Positions 1 through 6,222 of a stretch of 17,861 bases of DNA are shown here, in pieces; position 1 is the first letter of the stretch, and each line of letters opens with the position of its first letter. Position numbers and translations under genes: made by a program. The DNA lies in contig DCGY01000049.1 of NCBI GenBank assembly GCA_002314715.1, positions 1 through 17,861 of the forward strand, read 5' to 3'. The notes under the pieces are model-generated. The model did no database searches. It had not been told where the DNA came from and worked only from the letters and a program-made list of their open reading frames with translations. The stretch comes from Lachnospiraceae bacterium UBA1766. Lineage in GTDB: Bacteria > Bacillota > Clostridia > Lachnospirales > Lachnospiraceae.

Positions 1-17
1 TTGTGCTGTACTACCAT
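1..17 (-). CDS. hag: Flagellin, N-terminal start only (partial)
   Basis: The minus strand reads ATG GTA GTA CAG CAC AA, giving MVVQH and the first bases of a sixth codon before the window ends. MVVQHN is the usual opening of Clostridia flagellins. A GGAGG ribosome binding site lies eight bases upstream of the ATG. A sigma-28-like promoter and a long leader lie behind it, and the preceding genes are the filament cap and chaperone genes. Flagellin polymerises into the external filament after export by the flagellar type III apparatus. Only six codons are visible, so the call rests on the opening residues and the context. Another late flagellar gene with a similar start cannot be excluded. Confidence 0.8.
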
Positions 18-25
18 AATTTTTT

Positions 26-33
26 CCTCCTTG
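26..33 (-). promoter_or_regulatory. Flagellin RBS overlapping a putative CsrA site
   Basis: On the minus strand this reads CAAGGAGG, eight bases before the flagellin ATG. It is the Shine-Dalgarno sequence and also contains ANGGA, the core of the CsrA recognition motif. In B. subtilis hag mRNA one of two CsrA sites covers the Shine-Dalgarno sequence and the other lies just upstream. The same spacing is seen here, with the second site in the adjacent hairpin. Every strong RBS contains GGA, so this site alone would be weak evidence. Confidence 0.6.
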
Positions 34-41
34 AATTAAAA

Positions 42-59
42 AGTCTCATCCTTGAGACT
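42..59 (-). promoter_or_regulatory. Flagellin leader hairpin with AGGA loop, putative CsrA site
   Basis: A perfect 7-bp stem, AGTCTCA with TGAGACT, closes a four-base loop that reads AGGA on the minus (transcribed) strand. The sequence CAAGGATGA across the loop closely resembles the CsrA consensus (ACARGGAUGU), which prefers GGA in a hairpin loop. It ends eight bases before the CAAGGAGG ribosome site of flagellin. A bound CsrA dimer could bridge both sites and block translation. The genes for CsrA and its antagonist FliW are in the same window. No uridine tract sufficient for a terminator follows the hairpin. Confidence 0.72.
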
Positions 60-199
60 AGTTTGTTTGGTTGACTATCTCCTGACTGGTTCGCACATTC
101 CATTCATTTGATAGCTGTAATATAACATTACTCCACTGTGCGGATGGAATATTGTTACTAAGTTTCTTAAGTAAATTGTATTTGTTTTACTTGTATAGT

Positions 200-226
200 A
201 TATCGGATTGCTCCGGGAATACTTTA
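200..226 (-). promoter_or_regulatory. Sigma-28 (SigD/FliA)-like promoter for flagellin
   Basis: The minus strand reads TAAA (226-223), exactly 15 bases, then TCCGATAT (207-200). The sigma-28 consensus is TAAA-N15-GCCGATAA, so the -35 element matches fully and the -10 element at six of eight positions. Transcription would start near 193 and leave a leader of about 175 nt before the flagellin ATG. The stretch TTTATAGGGAA (223-233) recurs at the flaG promoter. Confidence 0.75.
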
Positions 227-246
227 TAGGGAAATCAAATATTTTT

Positions 247-717
247 TTAATTTTTTTGGTCCATAAATCGCGAGGTATTTAAATTCACCCCGCTCATATT
301 GCGATAATAGTCATATGCCGCCTTGGATCCTACTCGTCCGGACTTCAGTTTCGCCCTCTCCCCGGTAAAATACTTCTCGATTAACGCCTTATTCCGGCTT
401 TCCTGGGCTTGGATTGTAGTACTCATTTCTGTGATTTGTCCTATCTTATCCTGAAGCTTATGGATTTGTTCTGCATACTTTTCCTTATTTTCCTGCAATT
501 CTTTGGTAATTCTGGCATACAATGCTTCAAATCCATCATCCAGCTTTTCCAATTCAGTAATCAGTTCATCCTTTTTCGCAAGAGCCTCATCAAAAGATTC
601 CATATTGGGCGTACCGCTAAATGCTTGCTCCTGGACCTTATTGTACTCTTGAATTCGCTCCAGTACCGCTAACTTCTTATCCAGGCTCACGGATAATATT
701 TCCAAGCTATTCTCCAT
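247..717 (-). CDS. FliT-position flagellar coiled-coil protein, probable export chaperone
   Basis: This 156-residue protein is almost wholly charged and helical, with heptad-like runs from about residue 8 to 120 and no signal peptide, membrane segment or cysteine. That fits a cytosolic coiled-coil chaperone of the FlgN/FliT kind. It sits directly after fliS, three bases past the fliS stop, exactly where fliT lies in B. subtilis, so it is co-transcribed with flaG, fliD and fliS. FliT binds FliD and, in enterics, the FlhDC regulator. This protein is longer than the usual FliT of about 110-120 residues, and its C-terminal part, with the motif SKAAYDYYRNMSG near residues 130-142, is not part of FliT as I know it. 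The ATG at 717 is preceded by GGGGGTG at the end of fliS. The role is inferred mainly from position and composition. Confidence 0.6.
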   Translation of the reverse strand: MENSLEILSVSLDKKLAVLERIQEYNKVQEQAFSGTPNMESFDEALAKKDELITELEKLDDGFEALYARITKELQENKEKYAEQIHKLQDKIGQITEMSTTIQAQESRNKALIEKYFTGERAKLKSGRVGSKAAYDYYRNMSGVNLNTSRFMDQKN

Positions 718-720
718 AGA

Positions 721-1104
721 CTACACCCCCGGATTCTTGGCCAGGCGCATAACTTCCTTCCAGGTATCCCGCATAGAATGAAGATGCTCATTGACTTCTT
801 TCAGAATCTCATTGTCCTTCTTCATATTTGCCTCAACTAACCTTTGAGACAAATATACATAGACACGCTCAAAATCTTCTGCCACAGGATACTTCATATC
901 CAAAGTCTGGCGCAGATAATCAATGATACGCTCCACTTTCATAATATTGTTATGAGCCTTCTGAATGTCTTTAACCTCAATTGCTGTCTGTGCAATGTTG
1001 CAGAAACGAATTGCACCATCATAAAGCATTAACGTCAATTCTCCGGGAGATGCTGTCAAAATTTTATTATTATTGTATTGTGCATAAGGGTTTGGCATTG
1101 CCAT
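721..1104 (-). CDS. fliS: Flagellar export chaperone FliS
   Basis: FliS is the cytosolic chaperone that binds the disordered C-terminus of flagellin, prevents early polymerisation and delivers it to the export gate. The 127-residue product has the family length and its conserved N-terminal pattern: Tyr-rich NPYAQYNNNK at residues 5-14, TASPGELTLMLYDGAIRF at 17-34, then helices ending near KEVMRLAK. The start is the ATG at 1104. Its ribosome site, GGAGG, is formed by the last codons of fliD, whose TGA stop lies six bases upstream, so translation is probably coupled. A second in-frame ATG two codons later is possible but less well spaced. Confidence 0.95.
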   Translation of the reverse strand: MAMPNPYAQYNNNKILTASPGELTLMLYDGAIRFCNIAQTAIEVKDIQKAHNNIMKVERIIDYLRQTLDMKYPVAEDFERVYVYLSQRLVEANMKKDNEILKEVNEHLHSMRDTWKEVMRLAKNPGV

Positions 1105-1110
1105 TATTTA

Positions 1111-3249
1111 TCAACCTCCGAGCAGACCACTGATAGCATTTGCATTACTCTGCATCTTTGCCATAGCCGTTTCCATCTTGGAGAACTTGCTATACCAGCT
1201 GTCTTCATAATCATTTAGTTTTTCTTCCATCTCACTAATCTTTGTATTGTAATCATTATAATCAGAAGTCATCTTCTTATCATCATAGAAATTACCATAA
1301 CTACGATATCCGTCAACGGATTTTGATAAGCTACTCATCTTATCGTAAAGATTTTGCGAAAGTTTTGTAAAGAAGGAAATAACCGTGCTTGGATCACTGG
1401 AAATCATAGATTTCAACTTATCCGCATTACCGGAAGTATCACCATCATCCGGATCTCCGTCAATATGAAATGCATGTTTTTCGTTATCTGCAGCATTAAA
1501 ATAGCTCAAATAATCAATTCCAAAGGAATTCAAATACATGGTCTTTCCGTTTACTTCTATTCCGGAGGACATCACCTCTCGGATGGTACTGCTAATCGAA
1601 TTGATGGTAGAGTCTTTACGCAAAGCAGAATCCTTTAGCTTTGTTTCCCACTCCTCCACTTCGCGGTCGCTCATAGCGTCCTTTTCGTCCGAGGTCAACG
1701 GATCGAGTTTGGGATCCTCCGTATTATACAATTTATCCATTTCATTTATGATAGAGTTATACTCCTTGATGAAGTTTTTAATCATATCATAAATGCCGTC
1801 TGTATCATCCTGGGTGGTAATAGTAACGGTCTCGCCTTCTTTCGTTTCACTGAGGGCAGTAAATGTCAAACCATTAATCTCAAAAACATTCGTGTTGTTT
1901 TTGAAGGACGCTCCATTCAAAATAATCTCTGCATCCTGTCCGGAAACCTTGGTCGCACCGGTAGCAGTTTCACTACTACTATCCGCCAAAGCTGCTGCCG
2001 CATATTTTGCCTTGGCCACAAAGGTATCTGCTACTTCATCCTGAAGTTTCTGGGTTGCGGTAGCTGTGTAAACAGTTTTTCCATCCACCTCACTAGCTTC
2101 AATCGTAACATACTGATCAGCTCCCGCAAAAGCATCCATGTCAGCCTGTGCCTTTTCAATAGCCTCCTGTTTCGAAACCAGAGTATTTGCATCAGTCTGT
2201 TCTGTCTTAAGGGTTTCTAATTCCTTTTGTAAATCCTTTAGGCTTTCCTGTGCTGCCTTTTTGTCTTCCGGAGTTGCATACTCATCCTTCTTAATTTCAG
2301 CTTCTAAGTCTGCAATCGCTTTCTCTTTTTCTTCCACCAGTGTTTTATATTCATCAACACTCTTCAAAGGAGATTCGGCATATTTCTCATTGATTTCCGT
2401 AATCTTCTTCTCTGCTTCGGTTTTGGTATCCATAAGAGATGTATATTTCTTCTGATATGCGGCCACACGATTATTGATTTCATCTGTAATCAAGGTACTC
2501 ATATTTGCCATAATATCATCATCCGAGCTGGTACCATCCAAATAAGCAGCTAATTTCTCATACTGTGTTTTGGTTGCTTTATCCTGTGCAAGGCTTACTT
2601 GCAAGCCCATCTTACTCAAAGCATTCGCACCATTTGCATCTGTCGCAGTGATACTAAAATCATTGCTGACGCCGGATTCCTTGGAACTAATAAAGAATCG
2701 CTGTGTCTTTGCATCGAAGCTGGCATTTAATCCTGCTTCTTTAATCTTTGTCAACACATCAGAAATCGTACTATCTTTGGTAACCTTAATATCAACAGTA
2801 GTTTTACCCGCAGTTACAGCGAAGCTACCCTCGCCATTGCCATCAAAGGTCACTCCTAAGTCTTCTAATTTGGTCAAAGCCGTATAATTCTGCTCACCAT
2901 CTCCAAGCTGTGCTCCGGTTAAGTAGCCGGTTTTTGCAAGCTGCTTTACTTCCAATGATTGTACACCATTTACTGCATTCTCACCGGTAATAACGCTAAC
3001 CGCTGCCGAATTGGAGACCTTAGTGGTCTTCTTGGCATACGATGTAGAAAAACGCATGTTACTGACATACTTTGACTGTAAATTCTTTAATTTTGTATTT
3101 AAACTTTTCCAAGCGTCCTGTTTGTAGTTTAAAGACAGCTGTTTTTTCTTTACCGTATCAACTCTTGACTTTCGAACCTCTACCAACTGTTGAACAATGC
3201 TATCTGTATCCATACCGGACATCAATCCGGATAATTTCGTTCCTGCCAT
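1111..3249 (-). CDS. fliD: Filament cap protein FliD (HAP2), long form with coiled-coil insertion
   Basis: FliD caps the growing flagellar filament outside the cell and catalyses folding and insertion of flagellin. Residues 1 to about 105 form the FliD N-terminal domain, with the typical SGLMSGMDTDSIVQQLVEV opening. The C-terminal domain runs from about 435, where GQDAEIILNGASFKNNTNVF begins, to the end at GLLGG. Between them, about residues 222-430, lies an insertion that is Lys/Glu/Ala-rich and predicted coiled coil from roughly 255 to 372. It makes the protein 712 residues long, against about 500 in B. subtilis. There are no cysteines, as expected for a secreted flagellar protein. GGAGG five bases before the ATG supports this start. 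It follows flaG after a 50-base gap and overlaps the fliS ribosome site at its end. Confidence 0.95.
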   Translation of the reverse strand: MAGTKLSGLMSGMDTDSIVQQLVEVRKSRVDTVKKKQLSLNYKQDAWKSLNTKLKNLQSKYVSNMRFSTSYAKKTTKVSNSAAVSVITGENAVNGVQSLEVKQLAKTGYLTGAQLGDGEQNYTALTKLEDLGVTFDGNGEGSFAVTAGKTTVDIKVTKDSTISDVLTKIKEAGLNASFDAKTQRFFISSKESGVSNDFSITATDANGANALSKMGLQVSLAQDKATKTQYEKLAAYLDGTSSDDDIMANMSTLITDEINNRVAAYQKKYTSLMDTKTEAEKKITEINEKYAESPLKSVDEYKTLVEEKEKAIADLEAEIKKDEYATPEDKKAAQESLKDLQKELETLKTEQTDANTLVSKQEAIEKAQADMDAFAGADQYVTIEASEVDGKTVYTATATQKLQDEVADTFVAKAKYAAAALADSSSETATGATKVSGQDAEIILNGASFKNNTNVFEINGLTFTALSETKEGETVTITTQDDTDGIYDMIKNFIKEYNSIINEMDKLYNTEDPKLDPLTSDEKDAMSDREVEEWETKLKDSALRKDSTINSISSTIREVMSSGIEVNGKTMYLNSFGIDYLSYFNAADNEKHAFHIDGDPDDGDTSGNADKLKSMISSDPSTVISFFTKLSQNLYDKMSSLSKSVDGYRSYGNFYDDKKMTSDYNDYNTKISEMEEKLNDYEDSWYSKFSKMETAMAKMQSNANAISGLLGG

Positions 3250-3299
3250 ATATGCCTCCTTACTCTTTCACCGGGACATCCGTTTCCCTGCATAATACT

Positions 3300-3743
3300 T
3301 TATCGTTTCTCGTCTACCAGAATTCCTGCCATCTCCCAAGCCTTGGCAATCATATCCAGTGTTTTCTCAGGCGGTAATTCCTTGATGACTTCCTTGGTGT
3401 CCTTGTCTACAATCTTGATAGTAACACGGTTGGTACCCTCATGAATACCGTAAATCGCTTCGGAATTTGCCATCTTCTTGTTGATGCTCTCCACTGCCTT
3501 CTTAATCTTCTCCGGCTCTGCTTTTTGCTCCTGCTGATTCAGAAGCTGCTGGCCTTCCTGATTTGCTTCGCCCTTATTCTGTGCATTCTCTACCACCTTA
3601 GTGGTCATGTCTACCTGCTCGGCAGCCTTTTGTGTATTTGCACTTTCTACGTTTACCTTCTCCGGTGCAGTGCTCATAGTCGCCTTGGGTGCTGCGGTCT
3701 GTGCCTGTGCGGTTATAATTGTTGAAATTGGTTCGATTGCCAT
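3300..3743 (-). CDS. flaG: FlaG family flagellar protein
   Basis: The protein has 147 residues. The first 90 or so are low-complexity (Ala, Thr, Gln, Glu) and probably disordered. The last 55 match the FlaG domain, with the pattern NRVTIKIVDKDTKEVIKELP followed by a helix around DMIAKAWEMAG and the end GILVDEKR. FlaG affects filament length or cap assembly in several bacteria, but its biochemical action is poorly known. The start ATG at 3743 has GGAGG seven bases upstream. It is the first gene of the flaG-fliD-fliS-fliT-like operon, placed as in B. subtilis (yvyC), with a sigma-28-like promoter about 100 bases upstream. Confidence 0.88.
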   Translation of the reverse strand: MAIEPISTIITAQAQTAAPKATMSTAPEKVNVESANTQKAAEQVDMTTKVVENAQNKGEANQEGQQLLNQQEQKAEPEKIKKAVESINKKMANSEAIYGIHEGTNRVTIKIVDKDTKEVIKELPPEKTLDMIAKAWEMAGILVDEKR

Positions 3744-3843
3744 TCTTACACCTCCATTGTGTGCTGCGGGATGCCTCTTCCGTGAGTGCTCCGTTGTGTT
3801 CTGTTGCCTATCTGCATCTGTGCAGATTATTTTTCTAGTCTTT

Positions 3844-3871
3844 GTATCGACTATTATACCGGAAAAGTTTA
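3844..3871 (-). promoter_or_regulatory. Sigma-28-like promoter for flaG-fliD-fliS operon
   Basis: The minus strand reads TAAA (3871-3868), 16 bases, then GTCGATAC (3851-3844), matching the sigma-28 -10 consensus at six of eight positions with a spacer one base longer than ideal. The upstream TTTATAGGGAA (3868-3878 on the plus strand) is identical to the flagellin promoter. A TATAAT hexamer (3858-3853) inside the spacer could serve a housekeeping sigma, but I see no matching -35 element. The leader to flaG holds a small 6-bp hairpin (3810-3827, ATCTGC with GCAGAT). Confidence 0.55.
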
Positions 3872-3872
3872 T

Positions 3873-3900
3873 AGGGAAGCGAAATATTTTTCGCTTCCCT
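3873..3900 (-). terminator. Hairpin after csrA, possible terminator of the flgM-csrA operon
   Basis: A perfect 12-bp stem (AGGGAAGCGAAA with TTTCGCTTCCCT) closes a four-base loop 22 bases after the csrA stop. In the transcribed direction the bases that follow are ATAAACTTTTCC, so the uridine tract is poor and termination may be partial. The -35 TAAA of the next promoter begins two bases past the stem. It could instead act as an RNA 3'-end stabiliser. Confidence 0.6.
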
Positions 3901-3922
3901 AGTCATTTTTCGATCAAGCCAA

Positions 3923-4141
3923 TTAACCCAGTAAATTCTTCAGTGCTGCCAAACCTTCCACGCTACCTGCGTCCTTGTTTGCTTCCTGAATCTGGATATA
4001 TACTTCCTTGCGGTATACGGGAACCTCCTTGGGTGCGGAGATACCGATTTTTACCTGCTCACCTTTGATTTCCAGTACGGTGATTTCGATGTTATTGTTG
4101 ATGACGATTGCTTCGTTCTTCTTTCTGGATAATGCTAACAT
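3923..4141 (-). CDS. csrA: Translational regulator CsrA
   Basis: CsrA is a small dimeric RNA-binding protein that represses translation by covering GGA motifs in mRNA leaders. In Gram-positive flagellates it represses flagellin and is antagonised by FliW. The ATG at 4141 gives 72 residues beginning MLALSRKKNEAIVINN, the standard start, with the conserved strand pattern IKGEQVKIGISAPKEVPVYR and the Arg before KEVY used in RNA binding. The C-terminal tail after about residue 50 (QEANKDAGSVEGLAALKN) is the longer Firmicute type, which contacts FliW. An in-frame start four codons upstream is less likely because homologs begin at MLALS. One base separates it from the fliW stop (TAA T ATG), so the two are translationally coupled. 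Candidate targets lie in this window at 26-59 and perhaps 6158-6219. Confidence 0.96.
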   Translation of the reverse strand: MLALSRKKNEAIVINNNIEITVLEIKGEQVKIGISAPKEVPVYRKEVYIQIQEANKDAGSVEGLAALKNLLG

Positions 4142-4142
4142 A

Positions 4143-4601
4143 TTACTCACCATCCTTTCTGGACTTTAAGATCTCGTAAATCGGGAACTTCACAGGGAAC
4201 TTGTCGGTGTCTACGATGACCTGGCAAGCCTTGCGTTCCTCTACGTTGATGACGAAAGGTCCCTGCAGGTTGACACTCATCTTGGTGAGATCGGAAGGGA
4301 TGGTAGCGGATACCAATACCAGGAGATTGCTCTCGTCGATCTTTCCCAGGGACTTTAAGAGTTCATCCTCTACCTGAGGATCGTAGTCGGGCTTTACGAT
4401 GAGGGGATCCATGACGGGCATTGCGAAGCCGGGCTCCTCGATGGACTGAAGGAAACGGATGCCTGCATCCTTGCCTTCCTCGTCGTCATGCAATAAGGTA
4501 AAGTGCTTTAAATCCGGGAAACCGATAATACCGCTTTCAAAGGTGATAATCTTGTCTTCCGTAATATCAATTGCGCCAAATACTCTGGTGTTAATAATCA
4601 T
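4143..4601 (-). CDS. fliW: Flagellar assembly factor FliW, CsrA antagonist
   Basis: FliW binds CsrA and inactivates it; newly made flagellin competes for FliW, so FliW couples flagellin secretion to flagellin translation. The product is 152 residues from the ATG at 4601 and starts MIINTRVFGAIDI. It carries the family motif ITFESGIIGFPDLKHFTLL at residues 19-37 and the later blocks ATIPSDLTKMSVNLQGPFVI and ERKACQVIV. The start is fixed by AAAGGAG eight bases upstream and by homologous starts; an upstream ATG at 4631 would overlap the end of flgL. It lies 22 bases after flgL and one base before csrA, the order seen in B. subtilis, although the small gene yviE found there is absent. Confidence 0.96.
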   Translation of the reverse strand: MIINTRVFGAIDITEDKIITFESGIIGFPDLKHFTLLHDDEEGKDAGIRFLQSIEEPGFAMPVMDPLIVKPDYDPQVEDELLKSLGKIDESNLLVLVSATIPSDLTKMSVNLQGPFVINVEERKACQVIVDTDKFPVKFPIYEILKSRKDGE

Positions 4602-4623
4602 AGCTTTGCTCTCCTTTTCGTTT

Positions 4624-6153
4624 TTATACATAATTGAGAAGTGTAGCCTGCATAATCTTACCGGTGGCCATCAGTGCCGCCTCATAGGTCAGCTCCGCAC
4701 TGTTTAACTGGATGGCTACTTCCGTAATATCTACATCCTCATTTTCGCTCTTAAGGGTTTCAAAGGTGGTCTTCTGGTTCTGCATACGGTTCTTTACCAG
4801 CTCCAGCTTGCTGCTTCTGGTACCGCAGTTGGTAATGGAAAGGTTGGCATCATCCAGATACCCTTGAAGGGTGGTAATATTTTTTTCAAACAGCTTCTGG
4901 GTCTTGTCCTTGGCTAAGGTAAAGGCCTTATTGGCTGCGTCCAACTGGGTTTGCAGCAATTGCTTGTCTGCATCTGTGGAAGCCAGCTTTAATTGGGACT
5001 CCAGGGTGTTTACGATTTCTTCGATGTTGTTTACATCCTCCAATGCCACCACCATATCCTCTACGCTTCGACCGATGCCGTGCTGGAAGCACTCGTCGGC
5101 GGTAGAATTGACACGGATGGTCTGATTGAAGCCGATGTCGTATTCGATTACCTGGCCCTTGGCCGTATCGGTAAGGTAATCCATGTTGTATTCAATGGGC
5201 TTGGTTGGATCCGTACTGTCCGTACAAGCGAAATAATGCTCGGGACGAAGGTCTCCGCTTTGCCACTCTTTCTTGGAATAGGTAATGCGAATCTCGGACT
5301 CGTCTGCCATGGTGGCAGCATCGTCCTTTAGGTTCATAATCTCGGTATGAATGTTCTTACCCATAAGAAGCTCACCGGTTTCGGGGATAAAAATCAGGCC
5401 GTTATCCTGGCTCTGGATTGCCTGATAGGGATTCACTGCGCCGTTGATACTCATGGTAGTCGCCAGCTTGGTGGTTCCGCCGTAATTGATCATCAAATCC
5501 GAACCATCGTCGCAATTGCTGTAGGCCAGCTGGATTCGATAGCAGTCTACGGAATCGATGGTATTCTCATTGACACCGGTATAAGCAGAATAATTGCCTG
5601 CGGTAATATTCAATAAAGCGCCGGTATTTACCTTAGTTACCTGATCCACGTCTGAGCTGTGAAGCTGCTGGGTAATCTGATACTGGGCCTTGGTTTCCTC
5701 TGTAAAGCTTAAGGATCTGTCGGTACGGTATCCGGCGAATACATATCTGCCTGCATAGTCTGCATTGGCGGTACTGTACACTTCGCCGGAAAGTGCCTTT
5801 AACTGCTCTAAGATAATCTGACGGTCCTTACTGGTCAGATCTCCGTTGGAGCCCTTGGTAACCTGGCTGATCATATTGGTCAGTACCTCGGTATGATTCT
5901 TCAGAGCATCCTCAGTAATATTTAACCAGCTCTCTGCATCCGGGATATTCTTGGAATAGTACTGGCTGACCTCGGTTACATTGCTTCGAAGTCGAAGGGC
6001 TCGGATGGCTACAACCGGGTCATCGGACGGTCTGCTGATTTTCTTCTGGGTAGACATCTGGGTACTCAAGGTGTCCTGATATACTTTATTCGTATTGATA
6101 TTCGCCAGGTTATTGCGTTGCATGATTTTGTTTGTAATTCTCATAGCGTTCAC
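4624..6153 (-). CDS. flgL: Hook-filament junction protein FlgL (HAP3)
   Basis: FlgL forms the ring between the FlgK ring and the flagellin filament. The protein opens with the flagellin-like D0/D1 helix, MRITNKIMQRNNLANINTNK, followed by KISRPSDDPVVAIRALRLRS around residues 38-57, and closes with a D1/D0 helix containing DVDITEVAIQLNSAEL. At about 506-509 residues it is much longer than the B. subtilis protein of about 300, the extra length being a central domain. Two starts are possible. A GTG at 6153 lies five bases from AAAGGA, ideal spacing. An ATG at 6144 matches the usual MRITN start but is 14 bases from that site. I give the longer form. It follows flgK by 69 bases that contain a hairpin. 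Confidence 0.93.
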   Translation of the reverse strand: MNAMRITNKIMQRNNLANINTNKVYQDTLSTQMSTQKKISRPSDDPVVAIRALRLRSNVTEVSQYYSKNIPDAESWLNITEDALKNHTEVLTNMISQVTKGSNGDLTSKDRQIILEQLKALSGEVYSTANADYAGRYVFAGYRTDRSLSFTEETKAQYQITQQLHSSDVDQVTKVNTGALLNITAGNYSAYTGVNENTIDSVDCYRIQLAYSNCDDGSDLMINYGGTTKLATTMSINGAVNPYQAIQSQDNGLIFIPETGELLMGKNIHTEIMNLKDDAATMADESEIRITYSKKEWQSGDLRPEHYFACTDSTDPTKPIEYNMDYLTDTAKGQVIEYDIGFNQTIRVNSTADECFQHGIGRSVEDMVVALEDVNNIEEIVNTLESQLKLASTDADKQLLQTQLDAANKAFTLAKDKTQKLFEKNITTLQGYLDDANLSITNCGTRSSKLELVKNRMQNQKTTFETLKSENEDVDITEVAIQLNSAELTYEAALMATGKIMQATLLNYV

Positions 6154-6197
6154 TCTTATCCTTTACATTCCCTGTGGCGATATCCTTTCACCGATCA

Positions 6198-6219
6198 AAA
6201 GACCCCTCCGTGGATCTTT
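6198..6219 (-). promoter_or_regulatory. Hairpin with GGA loop upstream of flgL-fliW-csrA
   Basis: On the minus strand AAAGATCC pairs with GGGTCTTT (one G-T wobble) around the six-base loop ACGGAG. It sits just after the flgK stop and is followed by only one further T, so it is a weak terminator candidate. The loop contains the CsrA core ANGGA. Two more AAAGGAT sequences follow at 6182-6188 and 6158-6164, the second being the flgL ribosome site. CsrA feedback on flgL-fliW-csrA is possible but is inference. Confidence 0.35.
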
Positions 6220-6222
6220 GGA

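Noticed and set aside
3810..3836. Hairpin followed by T-rich sequence on the plus strand (ATCTGC/GCAGAT)
   Set aside because: It looks like a plus-strand terminator, but there is no plus-strand gene to terminate and the stem is only six pairs. It is at most a leader hairpin of flaG.
3601..4068. Plus-strand reading frame of 155 codons opposite flaG and csrA
   Set aside because: It is antisense to well-recognised genes, crosses their promoter region, and has no ribosome site or family resemblance.
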